Shown: positions 42,671 through 52,027 of the stretch, in pieces | Numbering within the stretch: position 1 is the first letter of the stretch | How the letters are laid out: every line of letters starts with the position of its first letter | Translations under genes and position numbers: made by a program | Assembly (NCBI GenBank): GCA_019059635.1 | Contig: JAGVRJ010000015.1 | Coordinates: 124,001 to 188,000 of the forward strand | Direction of reading: 5' to 3' | Origin: Proales similis | Lineage: Eukaryota; Rotifera; Eurotatoria; Ploima; Proalidae | DNA length: 64,000 bases | The notes under the pieces: generated by a model | What the model was told of the DNA's origin: nothing | Seen by the model: only the letters and a program-made list of their open reading frames with translations | Database searches by the model: none

Positions 42671-44507
42671 ATGAAGCAGCAAAGACAGCTCATCGGTTCT
42701 TTGTTAATAATTGCGCTTGCGGCGTTCAGTTCATGCCGAGCGAGTGGCGCCTTTGACGACGCTTACTTGAGCGCGATCATGAACTATTCGTCGATGGCCG
42801 AAGAAGCGGCAGAGCATGAGCTCACTCGAGCCACATTTAACTGCGCGCCGCTCGCCAGACCCAGCTCCCGTCCGACTTCGGTGCATAAGCTCACTCCGGG
42901 CGACATTGATGTGGTCGGCGCCATCGGCGACTCTCTCACCGTAAATCTCTCTCTCTCTCTCTCTCTCTGTCGCTGGCGTGCTAATTAACAAGGACGAAAG
43001 GCTGCCAACGGAGCGAAAGCAAGCACAATTATAGGGCTGCTCGAGGAAGCGCGTGGTATTTCCTGGTGGTAAATTATATAATATTCGCATTATCCAGGCC
43101 ATGATAAGCATTGTTTCAAAGCGTCGGCGCCGAAGATGCTGACCTAAACAAGGTCTTTACGGTTCCAAGTAGGCGAACCTTAAGCTGATTAGCCAATAAT
43201 GATGATGATGATTTGAATTCTAATGAAAAGACCTTCTACGTCGCTACAATCCCAATTTGTACGGATTCTCTACGGGCTCCGGCAAGGCTTCGTCCAGCCA
43301 GGCGATGTTCAACATTGCCAGCCCTGGCGACACTTCCTAGTAAGCCATTCAAATCCTCCATCTCGGCTTGTTTGGCTTCAACAGCTCTGACAGTGAAATG
43401 CTGCCGCAAGCCGTCGAGATGGTCAATCGAATGAAAGCGTCCAACAAGTTCGATTTCTTCAACAGCTGGAAGCTCGTCACCATGTTTGTGGGTAAGTTGG
43501 GCGAATCGAGCAAATGCAACTCGCACTCAATAATGTCGCCCTTTTTGCTCTCATTCTGCTCTAGGCGGCAACGATTTGTGCAAATTCTGCAAGGACGTGG
43601 TAAGGCCTCTAACAGCCGACTAGAACGCGCCTTAGCCTCTTCATTCGCTCTCCGCCGCTGGCTGGTCTAGGGCAAATACAGCGCCAACAACTACGTCAAC
43701 AACATTCGGCAAACACTCGACTACTTTAAAGACAACTTGCCGCGAACGTTGGTCAATCTCGTTCTTGTTCTGGACGTGACCGGTAGAGTGGCAATTTTGC
43801 AATTTCCAACTCCTTATCTCCTCACATCACCGAATGCACGAAGGCGTCGAAGACTTGACCGGTACAACTTGTCGCAACATGCAAGGGTGAGTGACGCGCT
43901 CGTCTCGGTCGGCTCAGTCTTGACCGCGACTGTCGGCTGTTTAGAGTGTTTTGCGACTGTGGCCTATTGCCCCAGTACAGAGCGGACATACTGAAGCTGC
44001 TCAAGGACTATCAGAGCGGCGTGGAGAACTTGATCGCCAGTGGCCGCTATGACGCAAACGACCAGTTCACTGTTGTCATACAGCCGTTCATGAAAGACAT
44101 GCGACCTCCTCGACTGGTAATTTGAGTGAAGCCCGCCGTCGGCAAGAGGTCTAAATGTTTACCCAAGCCTACCGGAAGTCCGGACTACAGCCTCTTCGCT
44201 CCGGACTGCTTCCATCTGAGCCGTAAGGGACACCAGATCGCCGCTCGCGAGCTCTGGAACAACATGGTAGCCTCAAGCTCTATCTGACTCGGGCACTTGA
44301 CGCTCACTCTTGCTCGCTTACTAGTTTTCACCTGTGGGCCGAAAGCCGACCAACTGGGGCGAGGACAAACTCATCTGCCCGTCTAGCGTAAGATCGACTG
44401 ACGTTGCTTTTAAACGCTAAACTAACCAGCTTCCATTTTAGCAATACCCTTACATTTACACTCGATTCAACAGCCAACAAGCGCAAAAGGAGACCGAGGC
44501 TCATTGA
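42671..44507 (+). CDS. Phospholipase B1-like secreted GDSL lipase
   Basis: Twelve exons: 42671-42940, 43001-43068, 43122-43168, 43231-43339, 43385-43491, 43565-43599, 43671-43782, 43844-43886, 43945-44116, 44168-44266, 44325-44387, 44442-44507; 396 aa. GDSL-type esterase that cleaves acyl chains from phospholipids. Signal peptide about 1-25. Block I GDSLT has the catalytic Ser88; GGND (201-204) is block [16 protein letters not shown] gives Asp334 and His337. Other family hallmarks: [31 protein letters not shown] near the end. It is a single catalytic repeat, unlike mammalian PLB1 with four, and no C-terminal membrane helix is seen, so it is probably secreted. A poly(A) signal is at 44564-44569. 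Confidence 0.9.
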
Positions 44508-44919
44508 ACTCGATTATTTTAGATTCAAACATTGACCAATCGAGACCTTTTTGTTAGAGTTGAAATAAAACTATTAATTCGAACTGCTTTTTTAAAAGCA
44601 AAAACGCGCAATAGGGCCGCTCTGGCCGAATGAAATAACCAAGACAATTCGATGCATCATTCAGGCACCGATTTAGCTAAAGAGCTTGTCGAGTCCGTCG
44701 TTTTTGAATTCATAATTTCTGAACGATTTGGCCGGTCGTGAGTTGTTGTTGTTGAAGTAAGCAGTCGAGTCGGGACTTGAATTCAGACACGGACCGAGTG
44801 AGTGAGTGAGAGAGAGAGAGAGCGCGCAGAGCAGAGCAGGACCAGCGAGAGACAAAGCAGACATAATTCACGTTCGTGTTGAGAGAGCCGGCTGCTCGTG
44901 CAACTCAGGCCGGTTTAGG
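44508..44919. other. Intergenic, 5' flank of WAPL
   Basis: Includes the lipase poly(A) signal (44564-44569) and a GA run at about 44806-44823. No TATA box, as usual for housekeeping promoters. Confidence 0.5.
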
Positions 44920-47603
44920 ATGAAACGGGTATTGGAGAATTACAACAACATTCGAATAAAATGCGTCCGGAAAACGTCCACAGCCACGACAGGAGAAGGC
45001 CAAGGCGACGAGGAGAGCAAATCGCGCACAACAAACGCCCTGTTCGCTGGCGCCGATGCACGTGGCTCCAACAAGAAGATCATATTTCGCACCAGATCGG
45101 ACGCAGGCCCTTCGCCGACATCAAGCGAGGCGCTCAAGAACGAATTCAACGGCTCGAAGCGAAAGTTTGTTCTCAAATCGTTCGACCTGAGCTTCAGTGA
45201 TGACAACGACGACGAAAGAGGCGACGACAAAAAAGGCGACGACAAAAAAGGCGACGACGCGAGTCGAGCGCCCAAAGCAAACAAAAACAGTCGAGCAGAG
45301 CCGAAAGAGGCGAAACCAAGCGGAAAGCGGCGCAGCAGCTCGCCGGCCAAGAAAGCCAGTCCCAGACAAGAGAAGTTAAAAAGCCGGTCGAAATACGATC
45401 TTTCAGATGACGACGACGACGACGACCAGGGCCAGGAGCATCCGGCTCGCTGCGTCTTGAAGATCAAACGCGCCAACAGCTGCAAGAATGAAGACAAGAA
45501 AGAGCCGCTGCCGGACAAGTCGAATGTGCGCAATCGAATATTCAGCAGCAGTCGGGCGACCACGTCCGTCTTGAGCAAGGTCGGCTCGTTTCAGATGATA
45601 TTTGACTCGCACGACGAGGAGGTGGCGGCGCCGTCAGGCGACGGACAACTCGAACGGCACGAGGCGCCAAGTGGACAAGTCGATCTACGCCAGGCGAGAC
45701 GCGCCTACGAATGTGAAGAGTCGGGCGAGACGCAGGCGTTCATGGACGATTTCTTCTATTTGGTGGACGGCCTTGGCAGTAAGTACAAGCTGAGCGAACG
45801 ATGCTTGTGCGCAGTCAAATTGGCCGAGCAGTGCTTGTCGAGCGAGTTTCGAATGTGTCTACGCTCGCTTGACATTGCGCATCACCTGAGCAAAATAGTG
45901 CAGCTGCTGAGCGACGCCAGTGAGTACAAGAGCCTGTCGCTGTGCACTGCGCTGGCCGTGCTGGCGCTCACCCAAGACAAGCTGGTCATTGACATTGACA
46001 AGCAGACGTTCCATTTGATTGTGTCGATCCTTTGCGCCAGCTCGGCAGATTCGAACGAGCAGGACGAGGAAGCGCTCGCTCGATCAGAGCCTCGATGCCA
46101 GCAGGTCTATCAGAGTCTGATGGCCAACAGTGACGAGCCCAGTCTGCTGCAGATTTCAATGTTCGACGCTAAAATGCTCGCGTTCGACTGTCTCCTTCAG
46201 CTAAATCTGGGCAAACAGCACAACAGCGAGCTGATTGTAAATTTCAAGGACCAACTGCGCACTCTGGGCGTGCTCGATCGCCTTGTCGAGCTGCTCTCCG
46301 GCCTTTTGAAAAAGTTGAAGCAAGAAAGCGGAAAGGGCCGACCGACGTCCACTGCTCTGGCGCTTGTGCTCAAGTTCAGTCGGCTGCTGGCACTTGTCGA
46401 ATTGGCCACCCAGACTGAGCATTCGAGCGCAAACACGTCAGAAGCCAACTCGCCGCGCTCTTCGAAAGCATCTATTCCGGCCAGCGAGTCGTCAGCTCCA
46501 AACTTCCTCAACCAAACTCATCTAGTCAGACACAGACGAGCGCTGCTGTTCGACTTGCTCGCCGAGTAAGCCAATGCGCCTTCTTGTGAGAAAATTCAAC
46601 TCAACAAACGCGTGAAGGATGCTCGGCTTGCTGTTTACCTGGACCGAAAAGAGCCACGAGCTCGAAGTGATGGAGAAATGCAGCAAGCAGATTCTCATCG
46701 TACTCGTCAATTTGACTCATTCGAACGGTGAGTAGAGTTGGCAGCTTGATTGATCACTCAGCAGCTGACCACACCTTGCCTGTTAGATGAGGTTTGCGGT
46801 AGAATTGTGCAGAACGGGGGCCAGCTGGTCGATCAGCTGGCCAAATGCCTGGACAAGACAGCCGAGAAGTTCGGAGTGGACGCACAGTTCGACGTGCTCG
46901 TCATGACCCTGGGCGTGTTCCTGAACATGTTCGACTCGGATCGAGGCAAAGCGTCGCAGCTTGTTGTCCCGTCGAGGGCAGGCAAACAGTCGGCCGATTT
47001 GCTCGACATTGTTTTGAGGGTAGGTGGCTGCAAGGCGGCAAGAAAGCCTGACGCAGCTTGATCGCTTTTGCAAAGCTCTTCAAACGAAAAGAAGAGCTCG
47101 TGATTAAGGCAGAGGACGACCAGGAAATGGAGCTGAACCGTCTCAACGAGCAGATCGAAACTCAAGGCAGCGAGCAGCTGAACTCGGCCGTCATGAACAG
47201 TAAGCAGCTTGGCGCCACTCGTCTCGCAGCAGCCACTAAGCCCCGCTTTTCAGCTATTCACAAGGCCGGCAAGCATATGGAAGATCATATTATCGCAGCG
47301 CACAGCGCCTTGCTGCTCGGCTTCATGCTGGCCGCCATTGACCATTCAACAGAATGCAAGCACGCTGCCAATTTGGACGGCCCGCTTTGCCGACGAATGC
47401 TCAACATAATAAAAAAGTTTCTCGACTTTATGAAGCTCATGGTAGGCAATTGAAGCGAGCCGACGAGTAGACTTTATTGGCCAATTGGCTTGTTTCAGAA
47501 GCTGACCGATTTCGCCAAGCAGGAGCACATTCAAATGGTGCTCGGCCTTTTGGAGGAGAAGGCCTCTTGCAGCCTAATTGTGAACTCGCAGCTAGCAAAC
47601 TGA
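44920..47603 (+). CDS. WAPL: WAPL, cohesin release factor
   Basis: Six exons (44920-46565, 46618-46727, 46787-47019, 47076-47199, 47254-47441, 47499-47603) give 801 aa. WAPL opens the cohesin ring, with PDS5, to release it from chromatin. The C-terminal two thirds matches the helical WAPL domain: FMDDFFYLVDGLGSKYKLS, FRMCLRSLDIAHHLSKIV, LCTALAVLALTQDKLVIDID, ILIVLVNLTHSN, then EDHIIAAHSALLLGFML and IKKFLDFMKLM near the end. The N-terminal third is disordered, acidic and basic in turn, with a small KGDDK repeat. I see no clear FGF motif, the usual PDS5/cohesin contact in vertebrate WAPL. The ATG at 44920 begins a basic segment; further upstream the frame has no ATG. Confidence 0.88.
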
Positions 47604-47812
47604 ATTTCATTTCTCGCACACATCTTTCGATAAAATAATGTAAATAGGGCAGAACTTTAGCAGAGAACGGCCTGGACAACCGACTAATAAACGGACGACA
47701 AGGAACCTACGAGGCGCCTCTCAAAATCTCGCTCATCATTCGGCTGCTTGGTTTATTAGGAACTAGAGAATTTCGAAAAAGCAAAAGAAACCATTCGAGT
47801 CGGTGCTGAGTG

Positions 47813-48505
47813 TCAGAGTTGATTCAGCTGGCCCTGCGAGTAGAACTCGTTTATAATGCGGCCTAGCTCGTACATCGGCTCCGCTTGGGTTGAGATGAGA
47901 ATTCTCATTTGCGCATTGTTGGCCAACATCCAGTTGATCAAGGCGCCGAGCTGAGGTCGGACAGTCTCGGCCACGCCGCAGACGAGCTCGCCGCCGGTCT
48001 TTTTGGCCTCGGGCGTAAGCTTCGCCCACAAGCTTCTCAGCTGTGTGTCGAACTCGCACAGATTCCACTGCTGGCTGCCGAGCTGGCTTTGATCGAACTT
48101 GGGCTGGCCGTCGGCTCCCTCGCTCAAGTGAAAGAGCTGCAGGAACTCGTCGTAGTTGTCGCCGGCCGCCGCTCTGAACTCTTCAAGTTTGTATTGATTG
48201 AGAGCGAACACGGACTGCATGGCGACGTCGATGTTGCTGCGCAGAGATCTGTACAAACTGGCCATTGAACTTTGCACTGCTTGCTGATCACCGCCCTGGA
48301 ATCGATTCATCAATTGGTCCAGTCGGCTCTGATACGGACACAGGTTGGGCACTCTGGCCAAAATGTCCTCGGCCTGTTGGCTCTGTCCGCACATTGACGT
48401 GGTCGCCAGTCGCCCTCTCACAACGCTCACTTCGTTGAGCGACGCTGCCTGAGCAACGCCCGCAATCAGAACCAACGAGATCGCTTTCATAATCATCATC
48501 ATCAT
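47813..48505 (-). CDS. Secreted helical protein of unknown family
   Basis: Single exon, 230 aa, starting at MMMMIMKAIS. A clear signal peptide (ISLVLIAGVAQAA, cleavage near 19-20) precedes a mature domain that looks all-helical and carries four to five spaced cysteines (MCGQSQ, LCPYQS, LCEFDT, LVCGVAE) that could pair. No glycosylation-rich or repeat region. I do not recognise the family; the Cys-helix pattern resembles small secreted helical-bundle proteins, but that is a structural guess. It has its own TATA box, which suggests regulated expression. Confidence 0.78.
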   Translation of the reverse strand: MMMMIMKAISLVLIAGVAQAASLNEVSVVRGRLATTSMCGQSQQAEDILARVPNLCPYQSRLDQLMNRFQGGDQQAVQSSMASLYRSLRSNIDVAMQSVFALNQYKLEEFRAAAGDNYDEFLQLFHLSEGADGQPKFDQSQLGSQQWNLCEFDTQLRSLWAKLTPEAKKTGGELVCGVAETVRPQLGALINWMLANNAQMRILISTQAEPMYELGRIINEFYSQGQLNQL

Positions 48506-48957
48506 CTTGTTGCGAATGATTTGCGATTTGTGCGACCTTGCCACCGTTTTTATAGATTCGCCCGGCGGCCCCTTTCTCCCCTCATCGTCCTCTCTGCTCG
48601 AATCGTCATTGAGCAAATTGAGTCGAGATTTTCGAATTGTGATTAGAGCTAATTTGCATTTTAATTTGCGCCCTTCTTCGCCAGCATTGCTCTGGCTTGT
48701 TTGCCTCTGCTCGCTTCTCCACTCGACATCAATTTAATCACCGAGCGAGCCGAATTGGCCCAACCCTTGTCTCGCTCGGCAAACATGCTCGTCGCTTCTG
48801 AATTTGAATAAAATGTTCAAAATTCTGTGTCGCGTTAATTTCTTTTCTATTTGGCCTTGACGAGAAGTTCAAAGAATTTATTGCTAAAAGAGTCGATTGG
48901 ATATCTAGTTTCGATTATCGATTATCATTATCTGCAGGCAAACGCAACATTCGGCTT
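48506..48957. other. Intergenic between two secreted-protein genes
   Basis: Holds the TATA box at 48547-48554; nothing else recognised. Confidence 0.5.
48547..48554 (-). promoter_or_regulatory. TATA box of the secreted helical protein gene
   Basis: Minus-strand TATAAAAA lies 42-49 bp before the ATG at 48505, in the correct orientation. Confidence 0.6.
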
Positions 48958-49866
48958 TTAATAAAAGACCCAATTTCTGTCTTGTTCGATCTCGGTGTCA
49001 TTCAGAGCTTTGTTGTAGAATCTCAAGTCGTCGAATCTTCCTCGCAACGTTCCGCCGGTGCCTCCGATTGCATTTTGCGAGTAGACGACATTCGGAAAGA
49101 AGCGCACATTGGTTGATTGCACGAACGAATTGTGTAAACAAAATCTGGTCTTTGTCCCGTCGTATGAGACCGCCACATAATGCCATTGATTGGAATTCAC
49201 ATTAAAGTGGCATTCGTAGTTTTCCTCCGAACCGACCTTGCTCCTGATGCACAATTGTCTTACTGAATTGAAAAAGTGAAGTCGAAGATAATTCGACGCG
49301 TCGCTCGTTCTTAGCTCAAGTAGTGTGTATAAACCGTCTTGGTCAATGGAAAACCAAAGCGTTATGGTAAAGTTCCCGTTTAGATAAGAGCCCGGATCAA
49401 GCATGAGCCGATCATTATTTATGTGCACAGACCGATTGGCAGCGCCAAAACGGTTGTCCACAAATGCGTAATTTGAAGCGGGCAACAGCTTTTTGCCTCC
49501 CAAAATATCCTCCAAACTGTTGTCAAGAGGCCAGAAGTGAACCAGTCCATTTGGAAATCTGATTATGGGTCCCACTGACCGCTTCTTGTAAACAGAAGCT
49601 CCTTTGGCAGATGGCTGCAAATCCAAAAAGCCGCTCTTATCCAATAGCGAGCAGCGACCGTCAGTCCATTCGGCGACTGCGACGCATTCTTCACTGCGAG
49701 CACAATTCGAGGTGCATCGAGACCGATCGGCTTGAGCGGACCGAGGCTTACTCGACTCGTATTGGCCGCAGACAAGTTCAAATGTTTCTGAACTGTACCG
49801 CTGGCTTAATACACACGCTGGCCATGCCAGGCCCAGCAGAATCACCGAGAAGACAGTGAAAAGCAT
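48958..49866 (-). CDS. Secreted PAN-like plus LamG/concanavalin A-like protein
   Basis: Single exon, 302 aa. Signal peptide MLFTVFSVILLGLAWPACVLS. Residues about 25-92 form a small cysteine module (CGQYESS, CTSNCARSEECVAVAEW, CSLLDKSG), PAN/apple-like. Residues about 105-300 form a jelly-roll lectin fold of the LamG/pentraxin type: FWPLDNSLEDI at the start, FTITLWFSIDQ, WHYVAVSYDGTKTRFCLHN, and the closing GRFDDLRFYNKALNDTEIEQ. Such domains bind glycans or matrix proteins outside the cell. The first 14 codons are duplicated upstream in an 80-bp tandem repeat. Confidence 0.85.
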   Translation of the reverse strand: MLFTVFSVILLGLAWPACVLSQRYSSETFELVCGQYESSKPRSAQADRSRCTSNCARSEECVAVAEWTDGRCSLLDKSGFLDLQPSAKGASVYKKRSVGPIIRFPNGLVHFWPLDNSLEDILGGKKLLPASNYAFVDNRFGAANRSVHINNDRLMLDPGSYLNGNFTITLWFSIDQDGLYTLLELRTSDASNYLRLHFFNSVRQLCIRSKVGSEENYECHFNVNSNQWHYVAVSYDGTKTRFCLHNSFVQSTNVRFFPNVVYSQNAIGGTGGTLRGRFDDLRFYNKALNDTEIEQDRNWVFY

Positions 49867-49983
49867 TTTTCAACTATTCAACCTTTAGTTTAGAAACTAA
49901 TTGATGCCAGGCCCAGCAGAATCACCGAGAAGACAGTGAAAAGCATTTTTCAACTATTCAACCTTTAGTTTAGAAACTAATTG
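49824..49983. repeat. 80-bp perfect tandem duplication over a gene start
   Basis: Two adjacent 80-bp copies (49824-49903 and 49904-49983) with no visible difference. Each contains the ATG, the first 14 codons and the near 5' leader of the LamG gene. Confidence 0.92.
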
Positions 49984-50447
49984 ATGCCAGGCCGACATTG
50001 CTACGACATTTATACACTCCTGAGATGACTGAGAACATCGAAGGAAGTAATAAACCGCATTCGCCAACTCGATTTCTTGCCAATCGAAAGGAGGCGGACA
50101 AGAGCGATTTATTGCTTTTGGTTGAAAGGCGCCAAACCGAAGCTTTCTCTCTTCAGATAGGAAGTCGATGGCAATTATTGAAAACAGCCGCCTACTTGAA
50201 AGCGAGCAATTAATCGAGCCTGATTGCATAAGGACGAGTGAACACACATTTCCTCTTTCTCACGTTTGGTCTCAAGTTTCTTCGACTTTTATCGGATTTC
50301 CATGCCCAAGACACGAAAAGACCTGATCGAGCTGAGGCGTTTTATGCACGAGAATCAGATTGCCAGTCACGTCGCCTATTCACACTCGGCGCCTCGACCA
50401 GTCTTTTAGGCTGTCTGAGAGTTATTGCGACTGTGTGTTGGAAAGTG
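49867..50447. other. Divergent spacer with the duplicated start block
   Basis: Head-to-head spacer between the LamG gene and DEG/ENaC copy 6. An open frame in phase with the channel extends upstream from 50448 to 50238 but has no ATG, so I treat it as leader. Confidence 0.5.
50008..50014 (-). promoter_or_regulatory. TATA box upstream of the LamG gene
   Basis: Minus-strand TATAAAT lies just outside the duplicated block, about 65 bp before the upstream ATG copy at 49946 and 145 bp before the real ATG at 49866. Confidence 0.5.
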
Positions 50448-51896
50448 ATGGAAAAGAGAGCAAGCTTGAAGGTTTGGATGCGCAGGCATTGTCGACTCAC
50501 CACCCTGCACGGTGTGAGGCTGATTGCCAACGCGGACGACTCGTTGAAACGCGTCGTCTATGCCTGCTTGCTAACCGGAGCAACTCTGCTGTGCGCTTAC
50601 TTGATCTACGAAGATGTGCGGCGTTACTTGAGATTCGAAGTGGACACCTTGGTCGATTTGGAGCTCAGCAACAAGCGGCCGACCTTTCCGACCGTGAGCG
50701 TGTGCAGCCTGCAGACATGCGGCTTTGTCGACTACGATTTCGACGCGTTCCTGCGCAAATACAAACAGGACGAGCGCATCAAGTTCGGCGTCGACCAAGA
50801 TCGCAGCATTGAGAAGCGACTGGGCTCGAATCAGACGCGCAACGGCTGGTTTCTGGCCCGCGAGATATTTTTGACCAAATACCCGCAGGACAGGTTCAAC
50901 AAGGTGTTCGAAGAGGCGGCTCACAGTTTCGTGCGACGAACTCTAATCGCCTGCGAACACAACGGCCACAAGTGCGATGCCAGTCAGTTTGAGTACTTTC
51001 GTCTGGGCGAGTTCCAGCAGTGCTTTCGATATCTGCCTGTCGATCTGGCAGAAGAAGGCGGAGACGAGAAGGCCGACGAAGGCATTTACATGGAGCTGTT
51101 CATTGGCAAGGAGACGCAGTGCAAGTCTCCGCTGAGCGTGAGTCGAGGTCTGGCCGTTTACCTTAACGAGCCGGGCAACTCGCCGAACGACGACGAGGAC
51201 AATGCCGTTCTTCTCCAGCCGGCCACTCAAACCAATTTTGTGCTCGACCGAACGTCGATCAGCAAGCTGCCCTTTCCCTACAGCAACTGCTACTCGAACG
51301 CGTCCGAATTCGACTATTCAGAGTTGGTGCGACTCAGCATCGAGCTGAACGGCGCCTATTCACAGCAGTTCTGTCTCCAGCTCTGCTTTCAGCGAGCCCT
51401 GTTGACCTACTGCGACTGCTATGAAGACACGCTGCGCGGATTCAAGGCGCCCGGCCGAGGCACTTGCGGCAAATTCGTCGACTCGGTCGTAAATTGTCAC
51501 TACTTGATCGGCGAGATATTCTACAACGGCCTTAACGAAGCGCAATGCTCAAGCGAGTGTCCGCGCGACTGTGACACGGTCAGCTATCGCACCAGAACCT
51601 CTGTGGCCCAGTTTCCCACCCGAAGCCATCTCGACACTCTCAAGCTAATTCATGCAGACAAGCAGTTAGACAGCGGCAGTCTGGTGGCATTTAAAATTGA
51701 GACCAAGCCTGGAAAGCGGATTCGGATTCAAGAGCGACCTGCACTCAGTTTGATCGAACTAGTGCCTCGAGTCGGTGGACTGCTCGGTCTGCTGCTGGGC
51801 TCGAGCGCGCTCACTCTGGTCGAGCTGTTTGAGTTTGCTTGGCGTCTAATTTATCGCCTGCAGCGTTCAATGCAGATCGAGATGGTCGCCATCTAA
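50448..51896 (+). CDS. DEG/ENaC family channel subunit (copy 6)
   Basis: Single exon, 482 aa from the ATG at 50448 (MEKRASLKVW). Gating motif LHGVRLIAN has canonical His-Gly (21-22). TM1 at about 35-60, post-TM1 motif FPTVSVCSLQTCGF, extracellular cysteine domain (CLQLCFQRALLTYCDC, CSSECPRDCD), LPFPYSNC. The pore block reads GGLLGLLLGSSALTLVE, with the classic Gly-Ser-Ser triplet of ENaC-type filters; the other local copies have Ala, Val, Met or Ile in the middle. The QTCG and CKSPL motifs link it to copy 5. Confidence 0.92.
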   Translation: MEKRASLKVWMRRHCRLTTLHGVRLIANADDSLKRVVYACLLTGATLLCAYLIYEDVRRYLRFEVDTLVDLELSNKRPTFPTVSVCSLQTCGFVDYDFDAFLRKYKQDERIKFGVDQDRSIEKRLGSNQTRNGWFLAREIFLTKYPQDRFNKVFEEAAHSFVRRTLIACEHNGHKCDASQFEYFRLGEFQQCFRYLPVDLAEEGGDEKADEGIYMELFIGKETQCKSPLSVSRGLAVYLNEPGNSPNDDEDNAVLLQPATQTNFVLDRTSISKLPFPYSNCYSNASEFDYSELVRLSIELNGAYSQQFCLQLCFQRALLTYCDCYEDTLRGFKAPGRGTCGKFVDSVVNCHYLIGEIFYNGLNEAQCSSECPRDCDTVSYRTRTSVAQFPTRSHLDTLKLIHADKQLDSGSLVAFKIETKPGKRIRIQERPALSLIELVPRVGGLLGLLLGSSALTLVELFEFAWRLIYRLQRSMQIEMVAI

Positions 51897-52027
51897 AATG
51901 CCTCGTCGTCCTGTTTGTGCTCGTCTCTCGTTTATTTTAGTCGCTGTGGTTCAAACTGCAATCTACTCAGAACGCAGCGAGGCCCTTTAAAATGTGAATA
52001 AAGCCATTGAACTGTTCTGGTTGTCGT

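Noticed and set aside
50238-50447. Upstream extension of DEG/ENaC copy 6
   Set aside because: In frame but without ATG; family members start about 30-40 residues before TM1, which fits the ATG at 50448.
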